From an uncultured Parasphingopyxis sp. (GTDB lineage Bacteria; Pseudomonadota; Alphaproteobacteria; Sphingomonadales; Sphingomonadaceae): a DNA stretch of 22,511 bases. The stretch is from the NCBI GenBank assembly GCA_905479515.1, contig CAJQMX010000317.1, positions 1 through 22,511 on the forward strand. The letters are read 5' to 3'. A model generated the notes under the pieces. That model was not told the origin of the DNA, did not search any database, and worked only from the letters and a program-made list of their open reading frames with translations. Within the stretch, counting starts at the first letter, position 1, and each line of letters opens with the position of its first letter. The translations under genes were made by a program, and so were the position numbers. Of the stretch, positions 6,709-14,100 are shown piece by piece.

Positions 6709-7470
6709 ATGCCAATTAAGAAGTTTCGCAAATTTATGATGTGCATTGCAATTGGTCTCAGTTCGCTCAGCGTTCCTGCTCTTGCGCACGGCGATCCGAC
6801 CGAGATGGGCGCTGGTCCGGGAACTGGCGCAGACCATCATGAAAAAGCTAACGGAGCCGGTGAAGCTGCGCAGAACGCCGATATGCAGGATATGATGGAT
6901 GATGGCACGATGCCGATGATACCCGATGGATCAGCCCCCGTGGCGCCGGAAGGCAACCACTTAGAAGGTATGGGTGACGGCCATGGAGGCATGATGGATC
7001 ATAGCGAAGCGGCAGATAATAGTAATAAGAGCTTTGGTGAGCGCCTGTTCATCTGGCTGGGCAAACTTCATACGGTTGTCATCCATTTTCCAATTGCCAT
7101 GATTGTTGCCGCGTTTGCAGCCGAAGCGTTTGGTGTTGCGCGCGGTAAGCCTGACTGGCGTTCGGCAGCGCGAATTATGCTCGTCATTGGTGCCCTGGGC
7201 GCAGTAGCCGCAGCGTTTTTTGGCTGGTTTGCTGGTGGTTTCTATCTTTATGACCGCAACCTGATCCTCACCACGCATCGCTATCTAGGAATGACCGTCG
7301 CAATCGGATCGGTGCTGTTGGCATGGGCCGGGCTACGCCGTTTTCACCACAATCGCAGCGAAGAAATACTGTTCGCCGTCTTGCTGGGCCTATTGACGAT
7401 CGGCGTGCTGATTCAAGCGTTTCTGGGCGGCACATTCATGCATGGCGGCATGAATCATATGAATTTCTAA
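6709..7470 (+). CDS. DUF2231 membrane protein with Met/His-rich N-terminus
   Basis: A 253-residue protein. A signal peptide (cleavage near ALA-HG, residue 26-27) is followed by a Met/His/Asp-rich periplasmic stretch (about 28-105, with MMDHSE) and then a four-helix membrane domain from about 115 on. The membrane domain opens with KLHTVVIHFPIAM, the hallmark of DUF2231, and carries further His residues (THRY, RRFHHN). DUF2231 proteins are predicted to be metal- or heme-related membrane proteins, but their function is not established. The ATG at 6709 has AGGAAGG seven bases upstream and gives a proper signal peptide; starts further upstream fall inside the predicted promoter. It is the first gene of an operon with the CopG-like and MDHSK-repeat genes and is divergent from the ECF operon. 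Confidence 0.88.
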   Translation: MPIKKFRKFMMCIAIGLSSLSVPALAHGDPTEMGAGPGTGADHHEKANGAGEAAQNADMQDMMDDGTMPMIPDGSAPVAPEGNHLEGMGDGHGGMMDHSEAADNSNKSFGERLFIWLGKLHTVVIHFPIAMIVAAFAAEAFGVARGKPDWRSAARIMLVIGALGAVAAAFFGWFAGGFYLYDRNLILTTHRYLGMTVAIGSVLLAWAGLRRFHHNRSEEILFAVLLGLLTIGVLIQAFLGGTFMHGGMNHMNF

Positions 7471-7525
7471 ACACGCCAAGCTCCAAATCGAGCAGATGGC
7501 TCGTTATTACCCGAAGGAAAGATAG

Positions 7526-7993
7526 ATGTTCAATCACATCCGCAAACTGAAGAAAAACCCGCTTTTGGCATCGGTGCTCTTTGGCTTGCTCGCTGCCTGC
7601 ACCAGCGCCGCTCAAGCTGCCCCGCTTGTGATGTTCCGCGACCCGGGCTGCGGCTGCTGCGAAAAATGGGCCGAGCATATTGAAACGAATATGAAACAGG
7701 ATGTGGAAACACGGAACAGCCTAAATATGAGCGCTGTCAAAGACGCGAACGCAGTGCCGGAAACGTTGCGATCCTGTCATACCATGATTGTAGAGGGATA
7801 TGTTATCGAAGGGCATGTGCCCGCCGATGCTATTGCCAAATTACTGCGGGAGAAACCTACTGGAGTGAAGGGCCTTGCCGTCGCTGGAATGCCGGTCGGC
7901 TCGCCTGGAATGGAATATCAAAACCAAACCCAGCCTTATCAAGTCATAGCGTTTGGCGACAGTGGCCAACGCGTTTTCGCTAGTTACAATTGA
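7526..7993 (+). CDS. copG: DUF411 protein, CopG-like
   Basis: A 155-residue exported protein of the DUF411 family, which includes CopG of proteobacterial copper-resistance operons. The core motif PGCGCCEKW gives C42, C44 and C45, and SCHTM gives C84-H85. The family motif GLAVAGMPVGSPGME lies at about 116-130. CopG proteins bind a small copper cluster in the periplasm and may exchange or oxidise copper; those details are family knowledge. The signal sequence contains LLAAC (21-25), which fits a lipobox, so the protein could be a lipoprotein anchored at C25. The alternative is ordinary cleavage after AQA at about 31. The start has AAGGAAAG at good spacing. It lies 55 bases after the DUF2231 gene and 25 before the Met-rich gene, consistent with one operon. 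Confidence 0.9.
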   Translation: MFNHIRKLKKNPLLASVLFGLLAACTSAAQAAPLVMFRDPGCGCCEKWAEHIETNMKQDVETRNSLNMSAVKDANAVPETLRSCHTMIVEGYVIEGHVPADAIAKLLREKPTGVKGLAVAGMPVGSPGMEYQNQTQPYQVIAFGDSGQRVFASYN

Positions 7994-8018
7994 GATTTAA
8001 ACCAAGAAAGGAAATATC

Positions 8019-8360
8019 ATGAAAAAGCTTACACTATTTTTGGGAGCCATGGCTCTGACGTCTGGCGGGGCGGTATTGGCTCATGACCATACGGCACCGA
8101 AAGCCGGCGCGCCTGCGATGCAGAAATGCGAAATGATGAAAGACGGTATGAAAATGCCGGGCATGATGATGAAGGGTGCCGATGGCAAAATGTCCTGCCA
8201 GATGATGGATCACTCGAAGATGGACCACAGCAAAATGGATCACTCTAAAATGTCAGCCCCGGATGCGAGTGACAAAGCGCAACCAGCTATGGATCCGAAG
8301 ATGGACCATTCGAAGATGGATCATAGCATGATGGAGCCCAAAAAAGACGCGCCTGAATAA
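8019..8360 (+). CDS. Met/His-rich periplasmic protein with MDHSK repeats
   Basis: A 113-residue protein with a signal peptide (cleavage near VLA-HD, about residue 21). The mature part is almost entirely low complexity: Met-rich motifs MPGMMM at 46-51, two cysteines at 37 and 60, three tandem MDHSK units at 63-77 and further copies at about 95-104. Such Met/His/Asp repeats are common in periplasmic copper-binding proteins, so a copper buffer or chaperone role is likely, but it matches no enzyme fold. It has an AAAGGA ribosome binding site and is the last gene of the DUF2231/CopG-like operon. A hairpin terminator follows the stop codon within four bases. Confidence 0.82.
   Translation: MKKLTLFLGAMALTSGGAVLAHDHTAPKAGAPAMQKCEMMKDGMKMPGMMMKGADGKMSCQMMDHSKMDHSKMDHSKMSAPDASDKAQPAMDPKMDHSKMDHSMMEPKKDAPE
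8205..8249 (+). repeat. In-frame 15-base tandem repeat encoding MDHSK
   Basis: Three consecutive 15-base units each encode MDHSK but use different synonymous codons (for example TCG, AGC and TCT for Ser). The peptide repeat is therefore kept by selection rather than by recent DNA duplication. Confidence 0.85.
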
Positions 8361-8363
8361 GAG

Positions 8364-8412
8364 AATAGTCTGGCTCGGAGCTCCGCTTTACGATTCTTCG
8401 GGCCAGACTATT
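8364..8412. terminator. Bidirectional hairpin terminator between convergent genes
   Basis: AATAGTCTGGC at 8364-8374 is a perfect inverted repeat of GCCAGACTATT at 8402-8412, and pairing continues inward with wobble pairs to about 8380/8396. It lies just after the MDHSK-repeat gene and covers the stop codon of the convergent csoR gene (8408-8410). It can serve both directions, although the T-rich tails are short. Confidence 0.75.
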
Positions 8413-8680
8413 TCCCCATCTTGCCGAACAGGTTCACCAATTCCGCAACTTTCTCTTTCTGGTCAGCTTTGCTGCCCGAGGTCAAAGCTTCCTCGACGCA
8501 ATGATTGGTATGGATTTCCAGAATTTTCATTTTGGTAGAGCGCAGGGCGGCTTCCATCGCGGAGAATTGCTGGAGGATATCGATACAATAGCGATCATCT
8601 TCCATCATTTTAGCTATTCCGCGCGCCTGACCCTCGATCTTTCGCATGCGCACGATTTCTTTGGTGAATTTGTCTGTCAT
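8408..8680 (-). CDS. csoR: CsoR-type copper-sensing repressor
   Basis: A 90-residue all-helical protein of the CsoR/RcnR/FrmR (DUF156) family. C32, H57 and C61 occupy the positions of the C-H-C copper(I) site of CsoR (C36, H61, C65 in the Mycobacterium protein). The nickel/cobalt sensor RcnR carries His where C61 is and a ligand His near its N-terminus, which this protein lacks, so copper is the best guess. The DNA-contact region is the N-terminal basic helix (VRMRKIEGQARGI). It is divergent from the two-TM/P-type ATPase genes; the 128-base spacer holds a fitting operator. AAGGG five bases before the ATG is its ribosome binding site. When copper-bound it should release the ATPase promoter. 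Confidence 0.92.
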   Translation of the reverse strand: MTDKFTKEIVRMRKIEGQARGIAKMMEDDRYCIDILQQFSAMEAALRSTKMKILEIHTNHCVEEALTSGSKADQKEKVAELVNLFGKMGK

Positions 8681-8738
8681 GATGCCCTTATGCCAAATTT
8701 TGGAGCGTGATCAATCTAAAGAAGCGGCGGCATCAACC

Positions 8739-8767
8739 TTGACACTTCGCCGCCTTACTACTATACC
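8739..8767 (+). promoter_or_regulatory. Sigma-70 promoter of the P-type ATPase operon
   Basis: A perfect -35 TTGACA (8739-8744) is separated by 17 bases from a -10 TATACC (8762-8767). The -10 lies inside the CsoR operator, so repressor binding would block polymerase. Confidence 0.75.
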
Positions 8768-8778
8768 CCCCTATAGTA
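8759..8778. promoter_or_regulatory. CsoR-family operator
   Basis: Perfect 7-base inverted repeats TACTATA and TATAGTA flank a C6 tract. This is the architecture of CsoR/RcnR/FrmR operators (AT-rich dyad around a G/C run). It overlaps the -10 of the promoter and sits between csoR and the operon it should repress. Confidence 0.82.
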
Positions 8779-8808
8779 TATTTTGTTAATGATCAAGAGG
8801 AGCTAGAA

Positions 8809-9096
8809 ATGACGCATGTTTCAAACCGCAAACAAATCCTCATATGGGGCTGGACCCTGAGCCTGTTTTTGCTTTTCAGCTACCTCATCTGCATTGGCTT
8901 TGGTCTTTTAGCGCCGCAGTCAATGCATATGCATGAGTCTTGGGCGCCGTTGCTGCCCGGATTTGAGTGGCTGACTTTGCAAGGTTTTCTTGCAGGCGCG
9001 GTCGGTAGCTTTCTCTATGGATGGTATATTGCATTGTTGGTTATCCCGCTGCGCGCGTGGATAGGCCGCAAGGTTGCAGGTGCTGATCATGTCTGA
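8809..9096 (+). CDS. Small two-helix membrane protein with Met/His loop (DUF5676-like)
   Basis: A 95-residue protein with two predicted transmembrane helices (about 11-33 and 58-82), joined by a loop that contains MHMHESW at about 39-45. It resembles small DUF5676-type proteins found next to copper ATPase genes; this name is from memory and tentative. The first gene under the CsoR-controlled promoter, it has GAGGAG seven bases before the ATG. Its end overlaps the start of the P-type ATPase by 8 bases, so the two are translationally coupled. A second protein of the same layout is encoded just downstream of the ATPase (11561). A likely role is assisting metal delivery to or from the ATPase on the periplasmic side, which is inference. 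Confidence 0.78.
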   Translation: MTHVSNRKQILIWGWTLSLFLLFSYLICIGFGLLAPQSMHMHESWAPLLPGFEWLTLQGFLAGAVGSFLYGWYIALLVIPLRAWIGRKVAGADHV

Positions 9097-11455
9097 GAAT
9101 GATAGTGAGACCGCCAAATCGTGCTGCTGCAAAGACAAAGAGACTGCTGTAGGGACTGTAAAAGACCCCGTATGCGGTATGGATGTTGATCCGAGCAAGA
9201 GCGAGCATCATGCGCATCATGCGGCTCGGGATTATCATTTCTGTTCAGCCGGATGCAAAACCAAATTTATCGCCGACCCAGCGCATTACCTCACTGGAAA
9301 GCACCGCGAAGTATCAGAAAATGTTCCAGCGGGCACGATCTACACCTGCCCGATGCATCCAGAAATTAGGCAAGAAGGACCGGGTTCCTGTCCGATCTGT
9401 GGGATGGCACTTGAACCCGAGACCTTTAGTCTCGATACTGGCCCCGATCCCGAATATCTCGATATGCGCAAGCGCTTCTGGGTCAGTGCGTTGTTTTCCA
9501 TCCCGCTTTTTATTTACGCGATGGGCGACCTTATTCCGGGCAGGCCGTTTGAAGGTTTATTTGAGCCGGGAGTATCGCAATGGTTGCAGCTTTTGCTGGC
9601 ATCGCCAGTAGTTCTGTGGGGCGCGTGGCCGTTCTTTGTGCGCGGCGTGAATTCGCTTAAAACCATGAACCTCAATATGTTCACGCTGATTGGTCTAGGC
9701 GTGGCAGTTGCCTATGGCTTCAGTCTGGTTGCGACGCTGTTTCCTAGCATTTTCCCGGCAGCATTCCGCGGCCATGATGGGGGCGTGGCTGTCTATTACG
9801 AAGCAGCGGCTGTCATCACGACCCTGGTGTTATTGGGGCAAGTGTTGGAACTGAAAGCGCGCGGACAGACATCAAGTGCGTTGCGCGCGTTGCTTGAACT
9901 GGCACCGCCAGTTGCGCTGCGCGTTGGCGCGGATGGCTCGGAAGAGGAAATATCTCTCGACCTGGTGCAGAGCGGCGACAGCTTGCGCGTCCGTCCGGGC
10001 GATAAAGTTCCCGTTGATGGCACCATTGCCAAGGGGTCCAGCACGATTGATCAATCAATGATTACGGGGGAACCAATACCGGTTGCGAAAGCTGAAGGTG
10101 ATGTTGTCACCGGCGGCACGGTCAACCAGACTGGCAGCTTTATCATGACCGCCGAACGCGTTGGTAAGGATACGCTTCTCGCCAAGATCGTCCAGATGGT
10201 CGCCGAAGCACAGCGCAGCCGTGCTCCTATCCAGAAACTGGCTGATACGGTTGCTGGCCTGTTTGTGCCCGCGGTGGTTCTGATCGCTATTGCCACTTTC
10301 ATTATATGGTCCATTTGGGGGCCAGAACCGGCGCTGGCCTATGGCTTAGTCAACGCGGTCGCGGTCCTTATCATCGCTTGTCCTTGTGCGCTTGGCCTTG
10401 CCACGCCGATGTCGATCATGGTTGGCACCGGCAAGGGCGCGCAAAACGGTATTTTGATCAAAAATGCCGAGGCGCTCGAAACTCTCGAGAAGATTGACAC
10501 AATCGTGGTCGATAAAACCGGCACGCTCACCGAGGGCAAGCCTAAACTGGTTTCGGTCGAACCGGAAAAGGGTTTTGACAGCGACGAAATGCTTGCGCTT
10601 GTGGCCGCAATCGAAATGGCGAGTGAACATCCGCTGGCAGCCGCAATTGTAACCGGCGCAAAGGAAAAGGGGCTTTCGTTTGATGCGGCAACCGATTTTC
10701 AGTCGGTGACCGGCGAAGGGGTTGAAGCCAGCGCACGCGGTAAGCGCGTCGCCATCGGCAATGAAAAAATGATGGACCGGCTCGGTGCCGAGAGCGCGGA
10801 CCTGATTGCCAAGGCGCAGGACGGCCGATCACAAGGGCAAACCGTTATGTTTGTGGCCGTCGATGGCAAACCGGCGGGTCTTATCGGTGTCGCCGATCCG
10901 ATCAAACCGACCACGGCAGAAGCGATCAAAGCGCTGCACAAAGCCAATATCCGCGTGGTCATGTTAACCGGAGATGCCGAAGCCACCGCGCAAGCCGTTG
11001 GCAAGATGATAGGGATCGATGAAATCCACGCCAATGTGTCACCCGAAGACAAACACCGGGTCATCAGCGAGCTTCAAGCGGCGGGTAAAATAGTCGCAAT
11101 GGCAGGAGACGGCATCAATGACGCTCCCGCTCTCGCCAAGGCCGATGTGGGAATTGCGATGGGCACTGGCACCGATGTGGCGATGGAAAGCGCGGGTATC
11201 ACGCTGGTCAAGGGTGATTTGGGTGGCATAGCCAAGGCACGCCACCTCAGTCAGCTAACAATGGGTAATATCCGACAGAACTTGTTCTTTGCGTTTATCT
11301 ATAACGGGCTTGGTGTGCCGGTTGCGGCAGGCATTCTCTATCCGTGGTTCGGCATCTTACTCAGCCCGATGATCGCGGCGGCGGCGATGAGCCTATCGTC
11401 TGTTTCGGTAATCGCTAACGCCTTGCGCTTGCGCCGCAAAGCGCTGGCTCAGTAA
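9089..11455 (+). CDS. copA: Copper-translocating P1B-type ATPase
   Basis: The 788-residue protein exports Cu(I)/Ag(I) across the inner membrane using ATP. A Cys triplet at about 12-14 opens the N-terminus. A YHS-type domain follows (about 22-70; DPVCGMDV and FCSAGC), then a heavy-metal-binding domain (about 84-111; TCPMHPEI ... GSCPICGM). It lacks the classical CxxC HMA domains. The catalytic core is complete: TGEP at 326-329, the transport motif CPC at 431-433, the phosphorylation site DKTGTLT starting at 475, the HP motif at 514-515 and GDGINDAP starting at 673. The last helices carry NLFFAFIYN and MSLSSVSVI, matching copper-type ATPases. The ATG at 9089 is preferred over a TTG at 9074. It is controlled by CsoR and coupled to the upstream small membrane protein. 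The architecture resembles CopA/SilP-type pumps. Confidence 0.95.
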   Translation: MSENDSETAKSCCCKDKETAVGTVKDPVCGMDVDPSKSEHHAHHAARDYHFCSAGCKTKFIADPAHYLTGKHREVSENVPAGTIYTCPMHPEIRQEGPGSCPICGMALEPETFSLDTGPDPEYLDMRKRFWVSALFSIPLFIYAMGDLIPGRPFEGLFEPGVSQWLQLLLASPVVLWGAWPFFVRGVNSLKTMNLNMFTLIGLGVAVAYGFSLVATLFPSIFPAAFRGHDGGVAVYYEAAAVITTLVLLGQVLELKARGQTSSALRALLELAPPVALRVGADGSEEEISLDLVQSGDSLRVRPGDKVPVDGTIAKGSSTIDQSMITGEPIPVAKAEGDVVTGGTVNQTGSFIMTAERVGKDTLLAKIVQMVAEAQRSRAPIQKLADTVAGLFVPAVVLIAIATFIIWSIWGPEPALAYGLVNAVAVLIIACPCALGLATPMSIMVGTGKGAQNGILIKNAEALETLEKIDTIVVDKTGTLTEGKPKLVSVEPEKGFDSDEMLALVAAIEMASEHPLAAAIVTGAKEKGLSFDAATDFQSVTGEGVEASARGKRVAIGNEKMMDRLGAESADLIAKAQDGRSQGQTVMFVAVDGKPAGLIGVADPIKPTTAEAIKALHKANIRVVMLTGDAEATAQAVGKMIGIDEIHANVSPEDKHRVISELQAAGKIVAMAGDGINDAPALAKADVGIAMGTGTDVAMESAGITLVKGDLGGIAKARHLSQLTMGNIRQNLFFAFIYNGLGVPVAAGILYPWFGILLSPMIAAAAMSLSSVSVIANALRLRRKALAQ

Positions 11456-11560
11456 TATTACCTATGAGCGTAGAAGGGATGGCCTGTTATTGTCAGTTGG
11501 TAACTGGTTGCAAGATGTCTCCGATTTTCGGGGCGGCTGGTTTTCAATCAGGAGAGCGAA

Positions 11561-11818
11561 ATGAAGTTCGATGCCATTAAGCTTGGTTTAGCCACTGCAA
11601 TTATCTTCGGAGTTGCGTGGATATTATGCAGTCTTTTTGTCATCTTGGCCCCTGGCGGTATGATGCAAATGAGCGGTCATATGGTCCACTCGAATTTTGA
11701 GGGTATGGGCTGGTCATTGCATTGGACAGGCTTTTTTGTCGGGCTTGTCACGTGGAGTGTTTTCTCCGGGCTATTCGTCTGGGCGATTACCGCTACCTAT
11801 AATCGCTTGCTTGCTTAG
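11561..11818 (+). CDS. Second small two-helix membrane protein with Met/His loop (DUF5676-like)
   Basis: An 85-residue protein with two transmembrane helices (about 11-32 and 54-78) and a short outer loop rich in Met and His (MMQMSGHMVH at about 34-43). By eye it aligns with the protein encoded at 8809 (ILAP before the loop, W/GF before the second helix), so the two are probably diverged relatives flanking the ATPase gene. The DUF5676 name is tentative. AGGAGAG precedes the ATG at good spacing. The 105-base gap from the ATPase contains no clear terminator or promoter, so co-transcription is plausible. Confidence 0.76.
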   Translation: MKFDAIKLGLATAIIFGVAWILCSLFVILAPGGMMQMSGHMVHSNFEGMGWSLHWTGFFVGLVTWSVFSGLFVWAITATYNRLLA

Positions 11819-11932
11819 CGACGACGGATCGAGGTGCCAATCATGCGAGATGTCGCCTGTAATCCAAACCATAATACATGATCAAACGCGCTGATTGACG
11901 AGCAGAAGTTCGAGCGAATAATTCCTCTGACC

Positions 11933-11946
11933 CCAGTATTTACTGG
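11933..11946. repeat. Short inverted repeat CCAGTA-TT-TACTGG
   Basis: A perfect 6-base dyad separated by TT lies in the 196-base gap between the small membrane protein gene and the Met-rich lipoprotein gene, about 70 bases before the latter. It could be an operator. No matching regulator is recognised and chance occurrence is possible. Confidence 0.4.
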
Positions 11947-12014
11947 TGAAAATATAATGTCGCGCCGCCGATTTCGTCCTCCATGAGGGCAACTACACAA
12001 AAAGGAAATTATAC

Positions 12015-12470
12015 ATGAGAACTCCCTACCTTGCCACCGTCGCTGTTTTCACCATGCTGACCGGCTGTGCGGCCTACGCAGCGCCCCCGGAACCGAAGCC
12101 CGCCATGCAGAGTCATGCCATGCCGATGGGCGATCATTCCGCGCATCAACAGATGATGGAGCGAGCCCAGAACGCCAAGACGCCTGCAGAGCGAGAAAAG
12201 CTCATGACCGAAAACATGGCCATGATGAAAGCCCATATGGCGTCTATGAAGGCCAAGATGGCCGAAGGCGGTATGATGGCACAGGGAAAGAAGCCAATGG
12301 CGATGGACCCGGCACATAAAGAAAAAATGAAGGCCAAGATCGCCGAGGGTGGCATGATGAAGATGGACCCAGCACATATGGAGAAAATGAAGCAGCATAT
12401 GGGTATGATGCATGAGATGATGGAAAGCCTGATGATGCAGCAGGAACTGATGATGCCGCCAAAAAAATAG
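12015..12470 (+). CDS. Met-rich putative lipoprotein
   Basis: A 151-residue protein in which roughly one residue in five is Met. The N-terminus has a lipobox MLTGC ending at C18, so it is probably a lipoprotein of the outer or inner membrane. The mature part is helical and charged, and contains two similar units, each with AEGGMM followed by MDPAH and EKMK, around residues 79-105 and 106-126. Met-rich helices with scattered His suit Cu(I)/Ag(I) binding, but no named family is recognised with certainty. AAGGA eight bases before the ATG serves as ribosome binding site, and a hairpin follows the gene. The upstream gap of 196 bases suggests its own promoter, with an inverted repeat at 11933-11946. 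Confidence 0.82.
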   Translation: MRTPYLATVAVFTMLTGCAAYAAPPEPKPAMQSHAMPMGDHSAHQQMMERAQNAKTPAEREKLMTENMAMMKAHMASMKAKMAEGGMMAQGKKPMAMDPAHKEKMKAKIAEGGMMKMDPAHMEKMKQHMGMMHEMMESLMMQQELMMPPKK

Positions 12471-12495
12471 CGCAAAGGACCGCGGTCAATTAAGC

Positions 12496-12534
12496 GGGAA
12501 GAAGCCAAGCTAGTGAACAAGCCGGGTTCTTCCC
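12496..12534 (+). terminator. Hairpin terminator after the Met-rich lipoprotein gene
   Basis: GGGAAGAA at 12496-12503 is a perfect inverted repeat of TTCTTCCC at 12527-12534, followed by the T-rich ACTTTCT. It begins about 25 bases after the stop codon. The loop is long (23 bases), though extra pairing inside it is possible. Confidence 0.6.
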
Positions 12535-12639
12535 ACTTTCTATGCACTATTCCCGCATTGAATAGTTTGCCGCCGAGCTTCCCGTTGCACATTGGTAATA
12601 GCGGCTGGTGGTTATCAGCCTTTCAGAAAGACAGTCGCA

Positions 12640-13329
12640 ATGCCAACCGCTCAAATTGACCATTTTTCAGATATACTTTGCGTATGGGCCTATGCCTCCC
12701 AGAGCAATTTTGATCGGCTTACAGCAGAGTTTGGTGATCGGATAACTATCAACATCCATTTCTGCTCTGTATTCCCGGATACATGGACAAAAATCGCGTC
12801 TCAATGGACAGACCGGGGCGGTTTTGATGGTTATGCGAACCATGTCCAAGGCATCGCCGGGAAATTCGAGAATTTGCCGATTCACAGCGATACCTGGGCA
12901 AAGACACGGCCGCGCTCATCGGCGAGCCCACATCTGTTCATCAAGGCGGTGGAATTGATCGAGCAAGAGGGCTTCATATCCAAAGCCCCTGTTGCTGAAC
13001 GACCATCCATCCTCGCCGCGCGGGAACTGCGCTCTGCCTTTTTTACAAGAGCAGAGGATGTCTCGGATTGGGATGTGCAACGAGAAATAGCAGGGCTCTT
13101 GCATGTCGATTTTGACAATATATTGAATAAATTCAAAACCGGTGAAGCCATTGCAAAGCTCACAAAGGATTATGACCTTGCTCAGCTACACGGGATCGAG
13201 GGCAGTCCAACATATGTGATCAACGAAGGCCGCCAGAAGCTGTTCGGAAATGTCAGTTACGGTGTGATTGCAGCAAATGTGAACGAAATGTTGGCCAGTC
13301 AAGGTGTGGATGCAGCGAGCCTGTGCTGA
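12640..13329 (+). CDS. DsbA-family thioredoxin-fold protein with altered active site
   Basis: A 229-residue protein of the DsbA/FrnE-like thioredoxin superfamily. The opening strand and active-site region read HFSDILCVWAY, so C14 is kept but the second cysteine of the usual CxxC is Ala. The cis-proline region is present (GSPTYVIN, P190), with the helical insertion between. There is no signal peptide, which points to a cytoplasmic protein. It ends in a Cys as the last residue. The ATG at 12640 was chosen over a TTG at 12592, although the ribosome binding site is weak. With one active-site cysteine it cannot be a classical disulfide oxidase; it might bind thiols or metal, or act like glutathione-dependent members. 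Its link to copper rests on location only. Confidence 0.82.
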   Translation: MPTAQIDHFSDILCVWAYASQSNFDRLTAEFGDRITINIHFCSVFPDTWTKIASQWTDRGGFDGYANHVQGIAGKFENLPIHSDTWAKTRPRSSASPHLFIKAVELIEQEGFISKAPVAERPSILAARELRSAFFTRAEDVSDWDVQREIAGLLHVDFDNILNKFKTGEAIAKLTKDYDLAQLHGIEGSPTYVINEGRQKLFGNVSYGVIAANVNEMLASQGVDAASLC

Positions 13330-13384
13330 TGAACCGCACGAGGTTGGCGTAGGTCCGCGAACAACAAGGTTCTGTAAGGTAATA

Positions 13385-13402
13385 GGTTATTCCGGTTATT
13401 CG
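13385..13402 (+). repeat. Tandem 9-base direct repeat before the Cys-rich protein gene
   Basis: GGTTATTCC is followed immediately by GGTTATTCG, and a related GGTAATA lies nine bases before. The repeats end about 20 bases before the ATG at 13422. They could be a binding site or a chance repeat. Confidence 0.5.
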
Positions 13403-13421
13403 CCTAGAAAGGGCATTGTCA

Positions 13422-13910
13422 ATGTGGCTTCAGTATCGCGAAAGTGGGCAATTCACATTACCGTGGGACAGTGGCGCAAAGACTTGCCTCACCGCCATCA
13501 TCTCGGTCAAAGATTGGGTTGACGGGGATCGGAAAACACCGGACACTCGGTTCGTGTTTAAACAGCTCTTTCTATTCGTTCTTCTTGGACTTGCCTTAGC
13601 TGGACAGGGAATCGCCAGTCCGATGTCCTGCCTATCCCTAGCGAAAAGCGATGCTGGTAGTGTGGAAATGTCCCATTGCAGCGAACCGGGTATGAATGAA
13701 ACGTCCACAAACGGCAATGAATCCAAGGATTGTTGTGGGTCAGATTGCGCGGCGATGCTGCAATGTTCTCAGACAACTACGACTTTTCTAGCTAGCCCAG
13801 CTTTCGCCGAAACAATCGCCGTTAAAGCTATGTCCCACACGCGCCGTCTGTTTGGAAACCCAACTGGCATGCATAGCATTCCCGAGATAAAGCCTCCCAT
13901 TATTGCTTGA
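13422..13910 (+). CDS. Small exported Cys/Met/His-containing protein
   Basis: I do not recognise a named family. The reading frame from ATG 13422 gives 162 residues, with AAAGGG nine bases upstream. A convincing signal peptide (FKQLFLFVLLGLALAGQGIA) begins only at about residue 46, so the biological start may instead be the GTG at 13554, giving about 118 residues. The presumed mature part has spaced cysteines: MSCLS, a SHCSE motif, then CCGSDC and QC, with Met and His between. Small proteins of this type often precede Cus/Czc efflux operons in related bacteria, but that is recollection rather than a computed match. A periplasmic metal-binding role is plausible. The gene ends 190 bases before the outer membrane component of the efflux system. 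Confidence 0.65.
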   Translation: MWLQYRESGQFTLPWDSGAKTCLTAIISVKDWVDGDRKTPDTRFVFKQLFLFVLLGLALAGQGIASPMSCLSLAKSDAGSVEMSHCSEPGMNETSTNGNESKDCCGSDCAAMLQCSQTTTTFLASPAFAETIAVKAMSHTRRLFGNPTGMHSIPEIKPPIIA

Positions 13911-14028
13911 ACGCAGATCGCGAATACCGCCTTTTTTAGGGTGACGATATTCTTGCGATCTCTGTCCGATTTCTGTGAAATTGCTCTGGCATACCGGCGA
14001 GAAGCAAGCCCGCAAACTTTCGAACATC

Positions 14029-14043
14029 TAACCTCCAAGGTTA
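14029..14043. promoter_or_regulatory. Inverted repeat upstream of the Cus operon
   Basis: TAACCT and AGGTTA flank CCA, a perfect 6-base dyad about 60 bases before the outer membrane component gene. A second interrupted palindrome (GCCG ... CGGC) follows at 14050-14067. Either could be an operator; no regulator gene lies next to it. Confidence is low. Confidence 0.4.
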
Positions 14044-14100
14044 AAAATTGCCGCCACCGATGACGGCATGTTCGCCCTACTATTTTAGTGAGCAAGCATA

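Noticed and set aside
7488..7502. Small hairpin CGAGC-AGATG-GCTCG between the DUF2231 and CopG-like genes as a terminator
   Set aside because: Only five pairs and no T-run; the two genes more likely share a transcript.
8205..8322. Repeats resembling a short tandem or CRISPR-like array
   Set aside because: They are in-frame codons of MDHSK units inside a protein gene, with synonymous variation and no spacers.
11452..11461. Palindrome GTAATATTAC at the ATPase stop codon, including the rolling-circle nonanucleotide TAATATTAC
   Set aside because: No replication initiator gene or stem-loop surrounds it; a chance match at a TAA stop codon is sufficient.
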